A DNA stretch of 64,000 bases, taken from NCBI RefSeq assembly GCF_963678635.1, contig NC_087065.1, forward strand, positions 56,572,397-56,636,396, written 5' to 3'. This DNA is from Symsagittifera roscoffensis (Eukaryota; Xenacoelomorpha; Acoela; Convolutidae). Under the pieces are notes generated by a model that saw nothing but the letters and a program-made list of their open reading frames with translations, had not been told where the DNA came from and searched no databases. The stretch's first letter is position 1; each line of letters begins with the position of its first letter. The position numbers and the translations under genes were made by a program. Below are positions 1 through 11,050 of the stretch, in pieces.

Positions 1-206
1 ATGATTTTTTGTTTTCTGACTCTATTCATTTTTTTTCAAATACTGTTTTCCAGTTTGCCTTTTTTATCATGACTGTCGAATATGCCCAAGTTCCAGAGAA
101 CTTAGCTTGTAAATCTTAAGACTATGATCGGAACATTCTGTGCTATTGGCTATCCTTGTTCCTAATCGTTTTCATATCAATTTCTTAAACGTCAGTATTG
201 TTTCAG

Positions 207-1399
207 GCGTAAAAGAGTCAGTCTTGGCCAACAATTTCCTCACATTAATCAATATCTCAGTCGCTTTCTTCGTCATCTTCGGAGGTATCTATTTCTTCAA
301 CTGGTCCAACTTCTCCTCGCCAGATGGATTCTTTCCTTTTGGTGTGGGGTCTATTCTAGATGGAGCAGCCCAGGCATATTTCGCCTTCGTTGGCTACGAC
401 TCAATTGCAATAGCAAGTGAAGAGGCTCTCACGCCTTCGTTTTCGATTCCGTTCGCACTCGCTTTCGACGTCCTGTTTGTCGGCTCGTTGTACTGCGCCG
501 TATCCTTCTCGTTGATTCTTCTCGTGCCGTACGATAAAGTCGACGAAGACGCCGCCTTCGCTTCGGCTTTCAAGTACAATGGGTGGCAGTGGGCAGCGTA
601 CGTCGTGTCTATAGGGGCCATAGCGGCCATGACTTGCGCTATGCTTGGAACTGTGTTCACGATGCCAAGATGCATTTACGCTATGGCCAACGACGGTCTG
701 ATTTTCAGATCCCTCGCCAAAGTCAGTCCAAAAACTCAAACTCCAATTATAGCCACAATTCTGGGTTCTCTTGGGATTGCAGTTTTTGCGTTCTTTTTAA
801 CCTTGAACGAACTTGCTGAATTTATGTCAATCGGAACTTTACTCGCCTATATAATAATCGCCCTGGCTGTTATTGTGCTCCGTTATTCGCCAAACAGTTT
901 GCTCAAACATTCGGATTTGGACTTGAGTATAAATGAAGGACCTCGCTTGGGAAAGGCTCAAATAAACAGTCTTTCACTTTTTGTAGTTATGGTTATGGCC
1001 ACTAATCTTTTTATTGCATGTGCTTCTTGGGTCTCTGACGAGTATTTATGGCCGATGGTTGCTGTTATTTCCATTTCAAGTATTATAACCTTTGTTATTT
1101 TGATTTACTTGGATGCTATTTCAACGGAAAACCCTAATTTGAATGAGTTCAGGGTTCCCTTTGTTCCTTATTTACCTGGATTGTCAGTATTTATTAACTT
1201 TCAACTCATGACCCGGCTGAACTATTTCACGTGGATTCGCTTTGCCCTGTGGATGCTGGTCGGTTTTGTAGTTTATTTTCTATATGGAATGCGCAATAGC
1301 TCTTTGTGTCGAGAAAAAGTGGAAAATAATCAAAAAGTTTATGGATCGACGGATGAAACCAAACATCTGCATGAAGAATCTTCGATTACGAGCGAGTAG
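207..1399 (+). CDS. Cationic amino acid transporter, 3' exon (gene copy A, 5' part outside window)
   Basis: This exon encodes about 397 residues of an SLC7A/CAT-type amino acid permease, a multi-pass plasma-membrane carrier expected to take up arginine, lysine or related amino acids. The acceptor TTGTTTCAG ends at 206 and the exon opens with VKESVLANN, matching the LGVKES junction of animal CATs. Family landmarks follow in order: the PDGFFPFGVG loop, AYFAFVGYDSIA, FTMPRCIYAMANDGL, TQTPIIAT and EFMSIGTLLAY, then several hydrophobic segments and a hydrophilic tail ending in ITSE. It is nearly identical to 38,375-39,567; the residue changes I see are S/T, P/L, E/Q and A/V. Positions 1-206 are the end of the preceding intron. 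The matching 5' exon must lie left of the window. A methionine exists in the intron at 140, but the splice acceptor is the better exon boundary. Confidence 0.9.
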
Positions 1400-2056
1400 A
1401 ATTAATGCTCACGAGAGCTGCAAAATCTAAATTGGTGCACTTGATTCCAAATCAAATGACCTTAAATTGTATTTATTTAATTAATTCTTGAAATAGAAAC
1501 GTATATTTAATTTTCTACTTCTAAGTTAAACATAAAACAAAGGTCTTTTCATATCTGACATAATGAATTCGAAGCAGTATTTGAAATTGTTTTCAGCGGT
1601 TTCAAATCAACAAGTTTTGTGTTTGAATCAACCTCTGCTGTTTTGAAGTGAATATCTATACCCCCACATGTTCGCATATTCTTTAAACAATCACCCGATA
1701 TACTTGTATACCCACCAACACTTGCTATTTTTGCATATTTTAAGGCTGGCCTTCGAGACATTAAACTCGGGGTAATGCAAGGGTTTTCCTCAGCATTTTT
1801 ATTGAGTTAATTGAAGGCGGAAAATAGAAACTGAATAAAAACTTTGTTAAATCAAAATTTTTACATGTTTTCTATATCAAAACTCTAATACTACTCTCGG
1901 TTGATATGCTGCAAATGTTTGAAGGTTTTCATCTGAAAATAGATTTTGACATTTTTTTCGCGCATGGCTTGTCTTTTTGATGAAATCCGGTTCCGTATTC
2001 TTTGTTTTTGACCTAACCTGCCGCAAAAATTCATAAAACGACTGACCAGCTGCACT
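1400..2056. other. 3' flank of CAT copy A, no supported gene
   Basis: AT-rich sequence with scattered A-rich tracts, including AATAAA near 1,832 that could serve polyadenylation. A 70-codon minus-strand open frame at 1,761-1,549 is identical in protein sequence in the duplicate at 39,929-39,717. The DNA copies are themselves nearly identical, so this is not evidence of coding. No RNA gene or recognisable repeat was seen. Confidence 0.5.
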
Positions 2057-2201
2057 TTAAGCAAGCTGCTTGTTGAGGGGAGGAGGTGCATCAGATGGCT
2101 GCGGCGCATAGGCAGTTGGAGTTGCGAGTTGCGAGTATCCAGTGTTTCCACAGTGTCCAGAATGATACTGTGGGTATGCTCCAACGTTTGCATTCCTCAT
2201 C
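2057..2201 (-). CDS. Possible terminal exon of an unidentified minus-strand gene (copy A)
   Basis: Read on the minus strand, a TTTTAG acceptor ending at 2,202 is followed by about 47 codons with composition unlike the surrounding AT-rich DNA. They are rich in Tyr, Pro, Ala and Gln and end PPPLNKQLA before TAA. The tail looks like the low-complexity C-terminus of an animal protein, but I do not recognise it. The duplicate at 40,369-40,225 keeps the frame with a T/A and an L/H change. No upstream exon is identified, and both copies are abutted by retroelement relics on the 5' side, so this may be a severed exon. It could also be chance open sequence. Confidence 0.25.
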
Positions 2202-2299
2202 CTAAAACTTTTGTCAAGAGACAATTTAGGCAATAAACAAACAATCATATTACATAATTGTTTAATTAAAAACGAACTGTACAATCTGGTAATTAAACC

Positions 2300-3520
2300 T
2301 CACAAATAAACAATAGGATATATCAGGTCGAAAAGACAAACACGCAAGAAGACAATAATAACAAAACAAAATCAAATTATCAAAAAACGAGTTTCAAAAA
2401 TACGAAACGCAGTTTCAGAATCAGATACAAACACGATACCAGAACTTCAGGTAATAAAAGACTCGATAAACACGAAAAAACCGCTAGAAAAGCAAAGACA
2501 TATTGAAAGTTACACATTAACAGTCTAAAGATACAAAAAATGATCGAATACAACAAAAATATCGAAGACAAATTAATACTCCCAATTTTTATTTTACTTA
2601 ATTATAAATTCAATTGAAAAAGGTTACAGCCCATGTAAACAGGAATTTCCCGAAATGAGAATAAAAAGACAAATCCTTGACCACTACCTCAAAGCAATAT
2701 GTAATATAACATCCCAATATGGTATATTTACAATAGAAATATTTTCACCAAAACCAAACCATCCTATACATCAAATACAAACAGATGACATAGATGCAGA
2801 ATTCTCAAAAGTTTTCACAGAATATATAAAAAATATAAAACACCAAAATTCACAAAGAGCAAATTTAGTCTTTACAAATGATTTCTTTTTACTTATTTAC
2901 AGCTATATATTTATATTGGAATTGAAAGAAACACAGAGTCTATCACCACTTCAAACATCTGGACATTCAATTGTAAGACATAAAATGAATATTTTCTCAA
3001 AAATTCTAGATCCAAACCGTGAAAATTTTTTAAAAGAAATTCACAAAATGTCAAACACGACCTACAAAAAATCTTAGCATGGTTTATAATTGATTACTTT
3101 TTTCACAATATCGATTTCATAAGGCAACCAAAAAAAAATTTTCGATAAAAAAACTCAGATGACGAAACGGTATTAGCAGATGAAACAGATTAAGTTTGGG
3201 ACCCTGATTGTTCTCATCCATCAATTATTAAAATAACAACAGATGAATAAATTGCAGCAATTACAACTAACTCCGTAGATAGTAATACGTTAAATTAACT
3301 CCACTAACTTTTGATGCAAACTATTTCAAACTTTAATACGATAGTTAACGATAGGACAGGAAATAATAGTCTAAACTCCACATTTATTAATACACAAAAA
3401 AATTAAATGGAACAAGGAAATTTACACAAAAAGGTATTCAAACTCCATCACACTTTGTTAATGAAGAAATAGTAGAAACAATGCTAACGACAACACAACA
3501 AAGCATTTCTCCTATTCACC
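2300..3520 (+). pseudogene. Decayed ORF1/gag fragment of the giant element's family (copy A)
   Basis: This plus-strand relic is related to the 5' coding region of the large LTR element. About 2,316-2,560 resembles its basic ORF1 (SKIRNAVSES here, SKNRNAFSES there). Positions 2,655-3,077 hold a 140-codon open stretch resembling the gag N-terminus (IKRQILDHYLKAICN against IKRQIIDHYLKDICN, and YHNSQRAN-like HQNSQRAN). Beyond 3,077 stops and frameshifts accumulate through the gag sequence until similarity ends near 3,520. The same relic is present at 40,470-41,684, so it was here before the CAT locus duplicated. It is non-functional. Confidence 0.8.
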
Positions 3521-3521
3521 T
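3521..3521. other. Junction where the CAT-locus duplicate copies diverge
   Basis: Positions 1 to about 3,520 match 38,169 to about 41,684. At this point copy A switches from gag relic to an unrelated gypsy-type pol, whereas copy B continues through the relic. In a simple tandem duplication this is where the start of the second unit abuts the end of the first. A later insertion or deletion in copy A is the alternative. Confidence 0.6.
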
Positions 3522-3614
3522 CGGATTTCAACACAACAAAGTTTCCAAATTTCCTCAGAGCACAAAAAGTTAGTAACTAAATTTCGAGAAAACCTCAAGT
3601 TACCTGAAAGACCT

Positions 3615-5882
3615 TTGGATTTAAATACATTATTCAATGCAAAGTTGGTTGCTTTATTAACGGAAGATGATGAGATGTTAAACCCAATTGTGAAGGCTTT
3701 ACAGAAAAAAGTAAAAAACATCAACGCCAATTCCCGTTATTTACACCAATTTTCGAAAGACCTTCATGAATCCGACGGACTATTATATATGGATGGAAAA
3801 TTGGTTATTCCGTTTACACTTAGAAACGCCCTTTCAAAAACTTTACATGAATCTCACCCTAGCCAATTCGGTATGAAATACCTGGCACAAAATTTTTGGT
3901 GGCCACATATAAACCGGCAAATTTACTTCCACGGGATTAATTGCACACAATGCACCCAAACCGGTAAGAATATAAAAAGCATCATACCAACTACACAAAT
4001 TAGCGAACTTCCCGCTTTATTTGAACCTAATGAGGAATTAAACCTAGATTTTGCCGGCCCATTAGATAACAACTGGGGAAACAATAAATACATCTTATTA
4101 TGTATAGATCGTTTTTCAAAATTCCCATCAGCAAAAATTACATCTTCAACGTCATCAAACACGGTAATCGAATTCCTGCAAGATTATTTTTATCTCCATG
4201 GGATTCCTAACTCTATTTGTGTTGACCACGCATCCTGTTTTACTAGTCAGAATTTTAAATGATTTTGTAATTCTCTTAATATCAAATTAATATTTTGTAC
4301 AGTTGGGGACCATCGTTCTAACGGTCTTGTAGAAAAACTTGTTCATACTGTAAAAATCAAGTTATTAGCAATGTCTTTAGAACAACAAAAACCTACATTA
4401 CAAACTGCCATCTCGAAAATCATTTGGAATTTACGATCTTCCTTTCAATCAAAAATAAAACGCTCACCGTTCGAAATACACTTTAATAGAAAACCGAACA
4501 CGATCTGGAAGCAATTGGCATCTAGTAAATTATCCGGTGGATTTTTAGACAAAGGGAAGTCGATCTTAAGCAGAGAAAGGGCCCTTGACTGGAACGCTGA
4601 CGATCGGATAGAGGACGGATACAAAGACTTTCTTGTACCGAAAAAGAACCAGTCACCATTGGAGAAAGTCTACGATTCAGACCTTCCTACAACCTCAAAA
4701 CCTTCATCTTGTTGAGTGTCCTTAAACAGTCCGTTTAAAGGTAATTTACTACAAAAAACCAACGGAAGTATAAACGGAAATCCCTTCTATAAACAATTAG
4801 GCCAGAAAAAAATAAACTCAACAAAATCCACGGTTGAACTATCCGACGGAAAAATCATTAGAAAATCGGACATCGCCATCCCAAAGTCTAAACCCTCTAC
4901 AATCCGTTCATTCAAAGGAAATATCTCTTTTCCCTCTTTTTCTAACAGTGATTTACAAGTAGGTCCAAGAAAGACAAACAAATCGAAGACGCGGAAACTA
5001 GTCACTAAGACAGGACGACACACAGAGTCTTTCACCCCGGTCACCACCAGATCTAGAGGAACGAAACAGCCTACTAAATTCAACAAATCGAAGCGAAACC
5101 GAAATAAAGCCTCGACTTCGAACACAGGATACTTAGCAGGTGATGAATCCATGTTCATTCCGTCGGATACGTCGGACATTAGTGATTGGGAATGGATTGC
5201 GGGAGGTTTTCCATGCAGAGAAATGATAAAAAAACGCTTCATTTCAGATAACCTCATTTTTAATGAAGAACCTATCCCATCATTAGATCCTCAAACATAT
5301 CAAACTAATATAAAATCTGACATTTTAGACGAACAACTTCAATCTACAGATACAGCGGAATGCCCAATTAGTATAAAGCCAGCACCTCAAACTACCTCAC
5401 ACCCACCTGGCGAATCTTCTACCGCTACGACAACAGAGGGCCCAAACACTCCTTCGGATTCAACAAAAGCATTGGAAGGAGAAAATCCGGTCGAATTTCG
5501 AGTCTTTGAGATAGAGGACTCCTTTGACCAAATTGCAACTAGTGAGGAAAAACATCCTAAAGAAATCACTATCACCGGTAATGAATTTAAATTAAGACGT
5601 TCAAGTCGAAATGTTTGTCCCCCACAATTCCATGGCAAGCGATATTACATAGATATTATAGATGAGTTCGAAAACCAACCAGGCTCCGCTAATAACCCTA
5701 TATCTCTGGACGAGGGTAACAGCTCGGGCTCCCCCACACAAACCTTCAGAGAGAATCTCTCGGATAACCAGACCCACATTTGCGACACTCTACCGGAGGA
5801 CCGTGCACCGGGCCCAGCGTACCCTCCATCTCCTGATCAATTCTCCATCGCCTCTACTGACGAATCCCTAAAGATGCGGTGA
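3615..5882 (+). pseudogene. Integrase-bearing pol 3' portion of a second Ty3/gypsy-type element, interrupted by two TGA codons
   Basis: The frame encodes an integrase zinc-binding domain (HESHPSQFGMKYLAQ and INCTQCTQTG: an H-H-C-C pattern at about residues 85-115) and the core domain with Asp in NLDFAGPL, Asp in ICVDHASCF and Glu in NGLVEKLVH. A long charged Ser/Thr/Pro-rich C-terminal extension follows, with an LRRSSRNVCPP motif like those ending some gypsy Pol proteins. TGA stops interrupt the frame at 4,260-4,262 and 4,713-4,715, yet it is otherwise open for about 756 codons. No protease, RT or RNase H precedes it, so only the 3' part survives next to the junction at about 3,520. The sequence differs clearly from the giant element's integrase, so it is a separate lineage. 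Confidence 0.8.
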
Positions 5883-6180
5883 ATAGTTTCGACAACTACA
5901 TCGACTTAGACAGTGAAATTTTTAACGCCGAGCTAGAAAAATTCATGGAAGGGGACAACTAAACTCAATCAAAAACTTGAAAACTCGCATTTAGTCATTT
6001 ATAATCGTACTAGTATTTTGTTTCAGCGCAGTTAGAGTTTACCTATTTATAACTAGGGATTGTAATCCGCCGGAATTAGGAATTATATCATTCTTTCTAA
6101 TTCAGTCATTCCTTCGGAGCACTAAAATTTCATTTGTTATATCGTGCAGTATTTAATTTTCAATCCTTGTTGGACTTCTC

Positions 6181-6500
6181 GAGAGGGAGAAAAAGGGTTA
6201 GATAACATGTTATGTATCATGGCGCTTGGTACTTCAATTTTTTTCCCACTAAGGGGAATGTTGCGAATCTTACCATTCGTCTTATTTCATTTAATTAGTC
6301 TTAAAGTATCTTAACTGGTTAATTTAGATTTGACCTTGTTATCTTCATTCTCTCCGACGGAGAGAATGACCGCTCACTTTTTAATGTTTTAATTTAGAGA
6401 TTATTTCACTTTTTAAACATATCTTATTTGTAACTAAGTAGAACTATCCGTAACAAAGAAACATTTTATCACCCCTAAAAATGCAATATTTGAATCACTT
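6181..6500 (+). mobile_element. Possible polypurine tract and 3' LTR of the second gypsy-type element
   Basis: Some 300 bp after the pol frame there is a 17-base purine run at 6,181-6,197, the position expected for a polypurine tract. It is followed by sequence beginning near a TGTTATG at about 6,208 that could be an LTR. No partner LTR is in the window and the right boundary cannot be set, so the call rests on position and the purine run only. Confidence 0.35.
6346..6368. repeat. Perfect 10-bp inverted repeat (hairpin)
   Basis: CATTCTCTCC and its exact complement are separated by GAC. The hairpin lies within the putative LTR of the second gypsy-type element and could form in its RNA. Confidence 0.7.
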
Positions 6501-7835
6501 AGCTGGTCATAATTTTGAGCCGTCTACGTATTGACAGAAAATTGGAAACTGTGCGAATTATATATTTCATTTAGCAGCTTTCAAAACAATAGATTTACAA
6601 AAAAAGTCGCAGATGAAATGAATTTTGAGCTTAGGGCTTTTACTCTTTTAGACGAGGCAACAATTTGGTCAATAAATCGAGCAAAAAAAATTGGCAAAAA
6701 AACAACGAGCACAAATCCGTCTTTTATTTCGAAAGTCGGACCGATTACCAAATTATTTGGAAATAAAATGGAGCTGTTTCAACTAATGTTTTAAAAGCAG
6801 AATCGGTGCTTAAGTGGTCTCAACAATTTCAATTTTCGAGCGACCAGTTATGGAAAAAAAAATTTCGGTGAAGTGAATCGAAAATTTTTGAAAAAAAAAT
6901 CGGTCCTTTTTCTGGTGAAAACGTTTTTGGTATACGAAAAAAATAGCTTCAGCCTAAAAAAGAGTATTGGACGTTATGGAGAAAGTGGCAGCCTGAGTCG
7001 AGCTGGGTTGCGGCGGTGACCACTCCCCTTTCATGAATTTATAACACAAAGTATTTCAAATGGTTGCAAAACTCTTTGATTGGCATAAATAACAATTCCA
7101 ATTAATAAATAAGTAAATAGCTCAGTAAGTTTAAGTCGACGTTCATTCTTGGAACAAAAATTGATTTTTTTTGCGAAAGTCAGCTTGTTTTTTTTGTACT
7201 TTTGCTTTGACCTCACCTTCGATTCGGGGATATCAATGGTTGATTTTACTTATCATTATTATCCATTTCCTGGGACCAAATTTTGCTTTTCCGTTTCCTT
7301 AGCACTCGGAAATCCTTAATGTGATTGTTGGCCACAATAAACAACAACCAGCCCTTAGATATTCAATTATCAGAGAACATGGACAGCAAATAAACCAGCA
7401 ATTTCCATTATTGTTTTACAGCACTTTTTAAAAAGTTATCGGCGATAAAGTTTAACAGCACGATTCAACAGCAGGCTGAAAATAAATCGATGAAAAGTTT
7501 TTATGCTTTTAACTACCACTTTCAGCTATCAGTTTATTATGTAGCTCTTGAAAAATCGTTTCAATAAAATGTGTGCGACATATGGTTAACACGCATTGTT
7601 TTATTTGAATGAACTATTTTTTTAAAAGATAGCTGCATGCTGTCAAAACATCATTCCATGATAAATACATTGAAGCAGACGTCACTTGAAGCCTCAGAGA
7701 TTGAAAAGCCATGTTTTGGAAATTTTATTACAATTGCCCTAGATTTTTCAATATCTGTTTATAGAGAAAGAAAGTATTTCATTTAATTTTCTAGTCTTTA
7801 TTCCAATATCAGTATTACATACCAGTAGAATAAGT
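6501..7835. other. Upstream flank of CAT copy B
   Basis: AT-rich DNA with long A and T runs. Open frames such as 6,531-6,794 lack an ATG start and recognisable domains. It must contain the promoter and 5' leader of the CAT gene that begins at 7,836, but no TATA box or other site stands out convincingly. Confidence 0.5.
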
Positions 7836-8346
7836 ATGATTTCGGCGCTCGGATCGAGGTTGTTCCGGCGGAAAACACTCGAAGCCGACGTTATGAAAAC
7901 CGAGCTGAACCGATGTCTGAAAACTTCCGACTTGGTTCTAATCGGAATCGGATCTATGGTTGGCAGTGGAATGTACGTTCTAACCGGGGAAATCACTCAC
8001 ACTACAACCGGACCTGCAATCGTCCTCTCGTTCCTAGTCGCCGGGCTCGTGTCCGGTCTCTCGGCTTGGTGCTATGCCGAGTTCGGATCTCAAGTGCCGA
8101 AGGCTGGTTCGGCATATGTCTACACGTACTTGACAATCGGAGAGTTTGCGGCTTTCGTGATTGGCTGGAATCTCATTCTCGAGCACGTGATAGGTGCGGC
8201 AGCTATTGTTCGGGGGTTAATGGGTTACATCAATGAGATTTCGAACGAATGGTTTGAGAACTCTCTTCCAGAAACTTTTCAGGATCAGAAGTTTGATCCC
8301 TATACAAGCGTTATTGTTCTGGTCATATGCTGTCTAGTTTGTCTAG
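7836..8346 (+). CDS. Cationic amino acid transporter, 5' coding exon (gene copy B)
   Basis: First coding exon of an SLC7A/CAT-type permease; it is spliced to 38,375-39,567 for a 567-residue product. The ATG at 7,836 follows an in-frame TAA a few bases upstream. Residues about 30-50 carry the glycine-rich family signature GIGSMVGSGMYVLTG of the first membrane segment. Further segments cover FLVAGLVSGLSAWCYAEFG, YLTIGEFAAFVIGWNLILEH and the end VIVLVICCLVCLG. The donor G|GTGAGT at 8,346/8,347 leaves one base of a Gly codon, completed by the acceptor at 38,374, restoring LGVKES as in animal CATs. GC content is higher than in the flanks, as expected for a conserved exon. The intron contains the giant retroelement, antisense to this gene. 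Confidence 0.92.
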
Positions 8347-9043
8347 GTGAGTCCTGAAAAACTTTAAAATTTGTTGATTGATTTCATTAAAACTTAAAAG
8401 ATTTAGCATTTTTCAAAGTCACAATTTGAAAATACATAATCAAAATTCCAAAGTTCAAAAAGACAAGAGCGCATATAGGACTTTCTTGAAGGGCATTTTA
8501 AGGGAAGTTTAGAAAAACAGACAAAAGAAATGTTTTTAAGCTTTTATTGGAAGGTTTTGACTAACAAATTGTGTCAGGCGAGGGTTCAAATTCTTGAATA
8601 GAGATGCGTACGCCTTTTCTCTTCACGAAATTGGCTACTGCAAAGGAGAGATAACAAGAATCATAATAAATTGTTTCCCAACGATATCAAATTACAGAAT
8701 TATTTTTAAAAAAATACAAACACAAATCTGAATCGTAATGGCAGAACACCATTAAATACGGCCCGTTTTCAGGTGTCTAATCGAGCGGAAAACAAATAAA
8801 TAGTTAAATTCTTAGATCCAATTGATTGTTCTACGCTTTTCCTAAAAAACAAAACACTTTTTGTTTTCTTGGTCAATCAGAAATTTAAAAAATATCAGAG
8901 CCTGCCCAATATGGTCGCATTTCCTAGAATGTAGTTTTCCAATAACTTCTGAATAAAACTCTTCAATTGAATCAAAGAAGCTCCTATCAAAAAACTGACC
9001 CAGGTGAGAAAAAGTTTCAAACAATATTAAAAATTTTTCGAAC

Positions 9044-9047
9044 TTTA
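9044..9047. repeat. Target-site duplication TTTA, left copy
   Basis: TTTA immediately precedes the LTR that starts TG at 9,048. The same four bases follow the other LTR at 37,407-37,410. Four-base duplications are typical of Ty3/gypsy-type integration. Confidence 0.8.
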
Positions 9048-9457
9048 TGAGTTATGACCGATGGGTATAACTCATAGAGTAATTTCGGATAGGGTACACC
9101 GTCTGCTCGTCACGCTATCTTATTTTCGGCCGGATAGATTCGTGCAACTTCTTAGTCTAATACCGATCCTAATCTTACTCTTATACTATCTAGTCTCAGG
9201 TTGTTTAACTAGTCTCTGCTAGGCTCAATAGATCTAGGGTATACTGGTTTATTGCGGTTGCTGAAGTCTTCTTGGAGAGTCAACTAATTTCTAAGTTAAA
9301 TTCAAATCTCTCTGGTGCTGAAATTACAAGTAATTCCAGCACTTACAAATAAGTGGGTTGTTAGTTAGATGGATCATGATTGGTTAATATTAAATACTTT
9401 ACATTGGTAAAATATCTAATTTATCCAATCATAAAATGTAGTTTAGATCAGGTTCCA
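9048..9457 (-). repeat. 3' LTR of the giant element (410 bp)
   Basis: It matches 36,997-37,406 along its full length with one visible substitution. In element orientation it begins TGGAACCTG and ends CATAACTCA. An AATAAA lies within it on the minus strand, a candidate polyadenylation signal, and a strong hairpin is present at 9,315-9,342. It is preceded on the element's 3' side by a weak purine stretch, GGATGGG, at 9,458-9,464, the only candidate polypurine tract adjoining the LTR. Confidence 0.92.
9315..9342. repeat. LTR hairpin, 13-bp arms with one mismatch
   Basis: GTGCTGAAATTAC pairs with GTAATTCCAGCAC across a two-base loop. It is present unchanged in both LTRs (also about 37,264-37,291). 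In the transcript it could act in packaging, strand transfer or 3'-end processing; which of these is unknown. Confidence 0.7.
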
Positions 9458-11050
9458 CCCATCCGGGTTTTACAGAGTTTTTTAGAATAGTCTTTCTGCA
9501 ATTCAAAGGATGGATGATGGACGTTGGTATTTGGCGAACATCATATTTCTTCTGGGTTCTTCTTGTTAGAGAAGTTCCAGGTTCGATCGTTGTGTCATCT
9601 CATGACAACGACTGGGTTTTCGCAACAAACTCAAATCTGATTTCAGAATGGTTGGCTATGTCAGGTTTTTCTGTTTCATTGATGAGAACTTCTTTGTGTT
9701 TTATCTTGTCTGGGAATGGCGTGGAGATTGTGCGTGGAGGGGATGCCTGGTTACTCGGATCTGTACGTATACTTGAACATCGAGGTGGTCATTGGTCTAG
9801 TTCAATGAAGTCCTTTTCTGCGAAGTCAAGTCGTACTCTAAATCCTTTGAGTTGTGATTGTGGGCGGCATATTGATTGTGGTTGGCCATTCTTTTTCGAG
9901 TGTAGTGGGGTCGTTTTGTCTTTGGATGTTCGTCCTTGGTGTTGTGTGCTGATCTATATATTGCATAATATAATTTACATTTTATAAAACTTTTATTAGT
10001 TTAATATTTTTTAATTATGATTTAGTTAGTTGTTTTCACAAAAGCTTTTTGTTTTAGTTCAGTTATTTTGAAGAGTTACTCACCCTTGAGTAGCTCTTAT
10101 TAAAAATAGGAGTGTGGTCACAAAGCGTGGATGTAGCGCGGTGGGTTAGGCCGGCTATAGAGCATGCTCAGGACGTCCTTCCTGGTGGGTTAGGCCAGGA
10201 GTGGGAGTATGATTGCATGCGGTTTTTGTGAGAGGTCCTGTTATGTGACAACGTTTTATGTTGGGTTTGTTGTGGTTTTTCTTATGTTTTGTTGGTTGTG
10301 TCCTTTTTTCAAAAATCAAATTGTTTGTGGTATGGGTTTGTCTTTCGACTTTTTTTGTGTTTTATTATTTCTTTCTAAGACTTTATAATAGTCTTCAAAA
10401 GAATAAATTATCCAGTTTTAAACTGGGTTAATCCGGTTTGGGTACCGTTGGTTTCCTTTTCTTAGTCATGCTGTTATGCTATGTGTTGTGGTGTTTAGTA
10501 AGCTGCATTGGTTAGTTTTGTTTAGTATATAATTCCTTTCCAACCGGGTTAAAGGAAAGTTTGAAACTTGTTATCGTGTGTTAGAGTTGTTGAGTTGTGA
10601 AAGCTTGAAACTGAAAATCATTATTTAAACAATTCTTCGTGGGCGAGCTGTGCGAGTTTGGATAGAATTCTTGTGCGAGTGAATGAAAATATATCAAAAG
10701 GTTAGTACTGCATTTGCTTCTTATTAATTTACTACATAGAACTTTTAATTTTACTGCTAGTTGTTGGGGAAAATTAAGTTACAAATTTTCATCATTTTTA
10801 GATTTACTGCTTGTGGGGGGAAAATTTATAAATTAAATTACTGCATTGGTATTATATTTATTTAATTATTTGGTGTAAAAATTAATAGAGTTTTAAACAG
10901 TTTGAAGAAGTTTTCAATTTTTATTGTCTTTTGTGAATTTTTCAGATGATCGTTGGGTGAAGGCTAAAATTCTAAAGAATACATGGATAAAGAATGGTGA
11001 GTTTCTAATATTTTAATTAGTTAGTAATATGTATAATTCATACTTAGCTG
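9458..11050 (-). other. 3' non-coding region of the giant element (1.6 kb)
   Basis: No long minus-strand gene is visible. A 63-codon frame at 9,788-9,600 without a start codon is Pro/Thr/Lys-rich and could be an exon of a spliced accessory gene. A 157-codon plus-strand frame (9,514-9,987) has poor protein character and is not called. GTGGGTTAGGCC occurs twice near 10,141 and 10,184. On the plus strand, donor- and acceptor-like signals bracket 10,946-10,996 (TTTTTCAG before, GTGAGT after), with a further GTTAGT at 10,701. Confidence 0.5.

Noticed and set aside
1549-1761. 70-codon minus-strand ORF beside CAT, repeated at 39,717-39,929
   Set aside because: Its conservation reflects recent duplication of the DNA; no domain or splice context supports coding.
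7836-7990. Minus-strand ORF overlapping CAT exon 1
   Set aside because: A shadow of the conserved transporter exon.
9514-9987. 157-codon plus-strand ORF in the element's 3' region
   Set aside because: It runs against the element's coding strand, has no recognisable domain and has a Trp/Cys/Ser-rich composition typical of a reversed frame.
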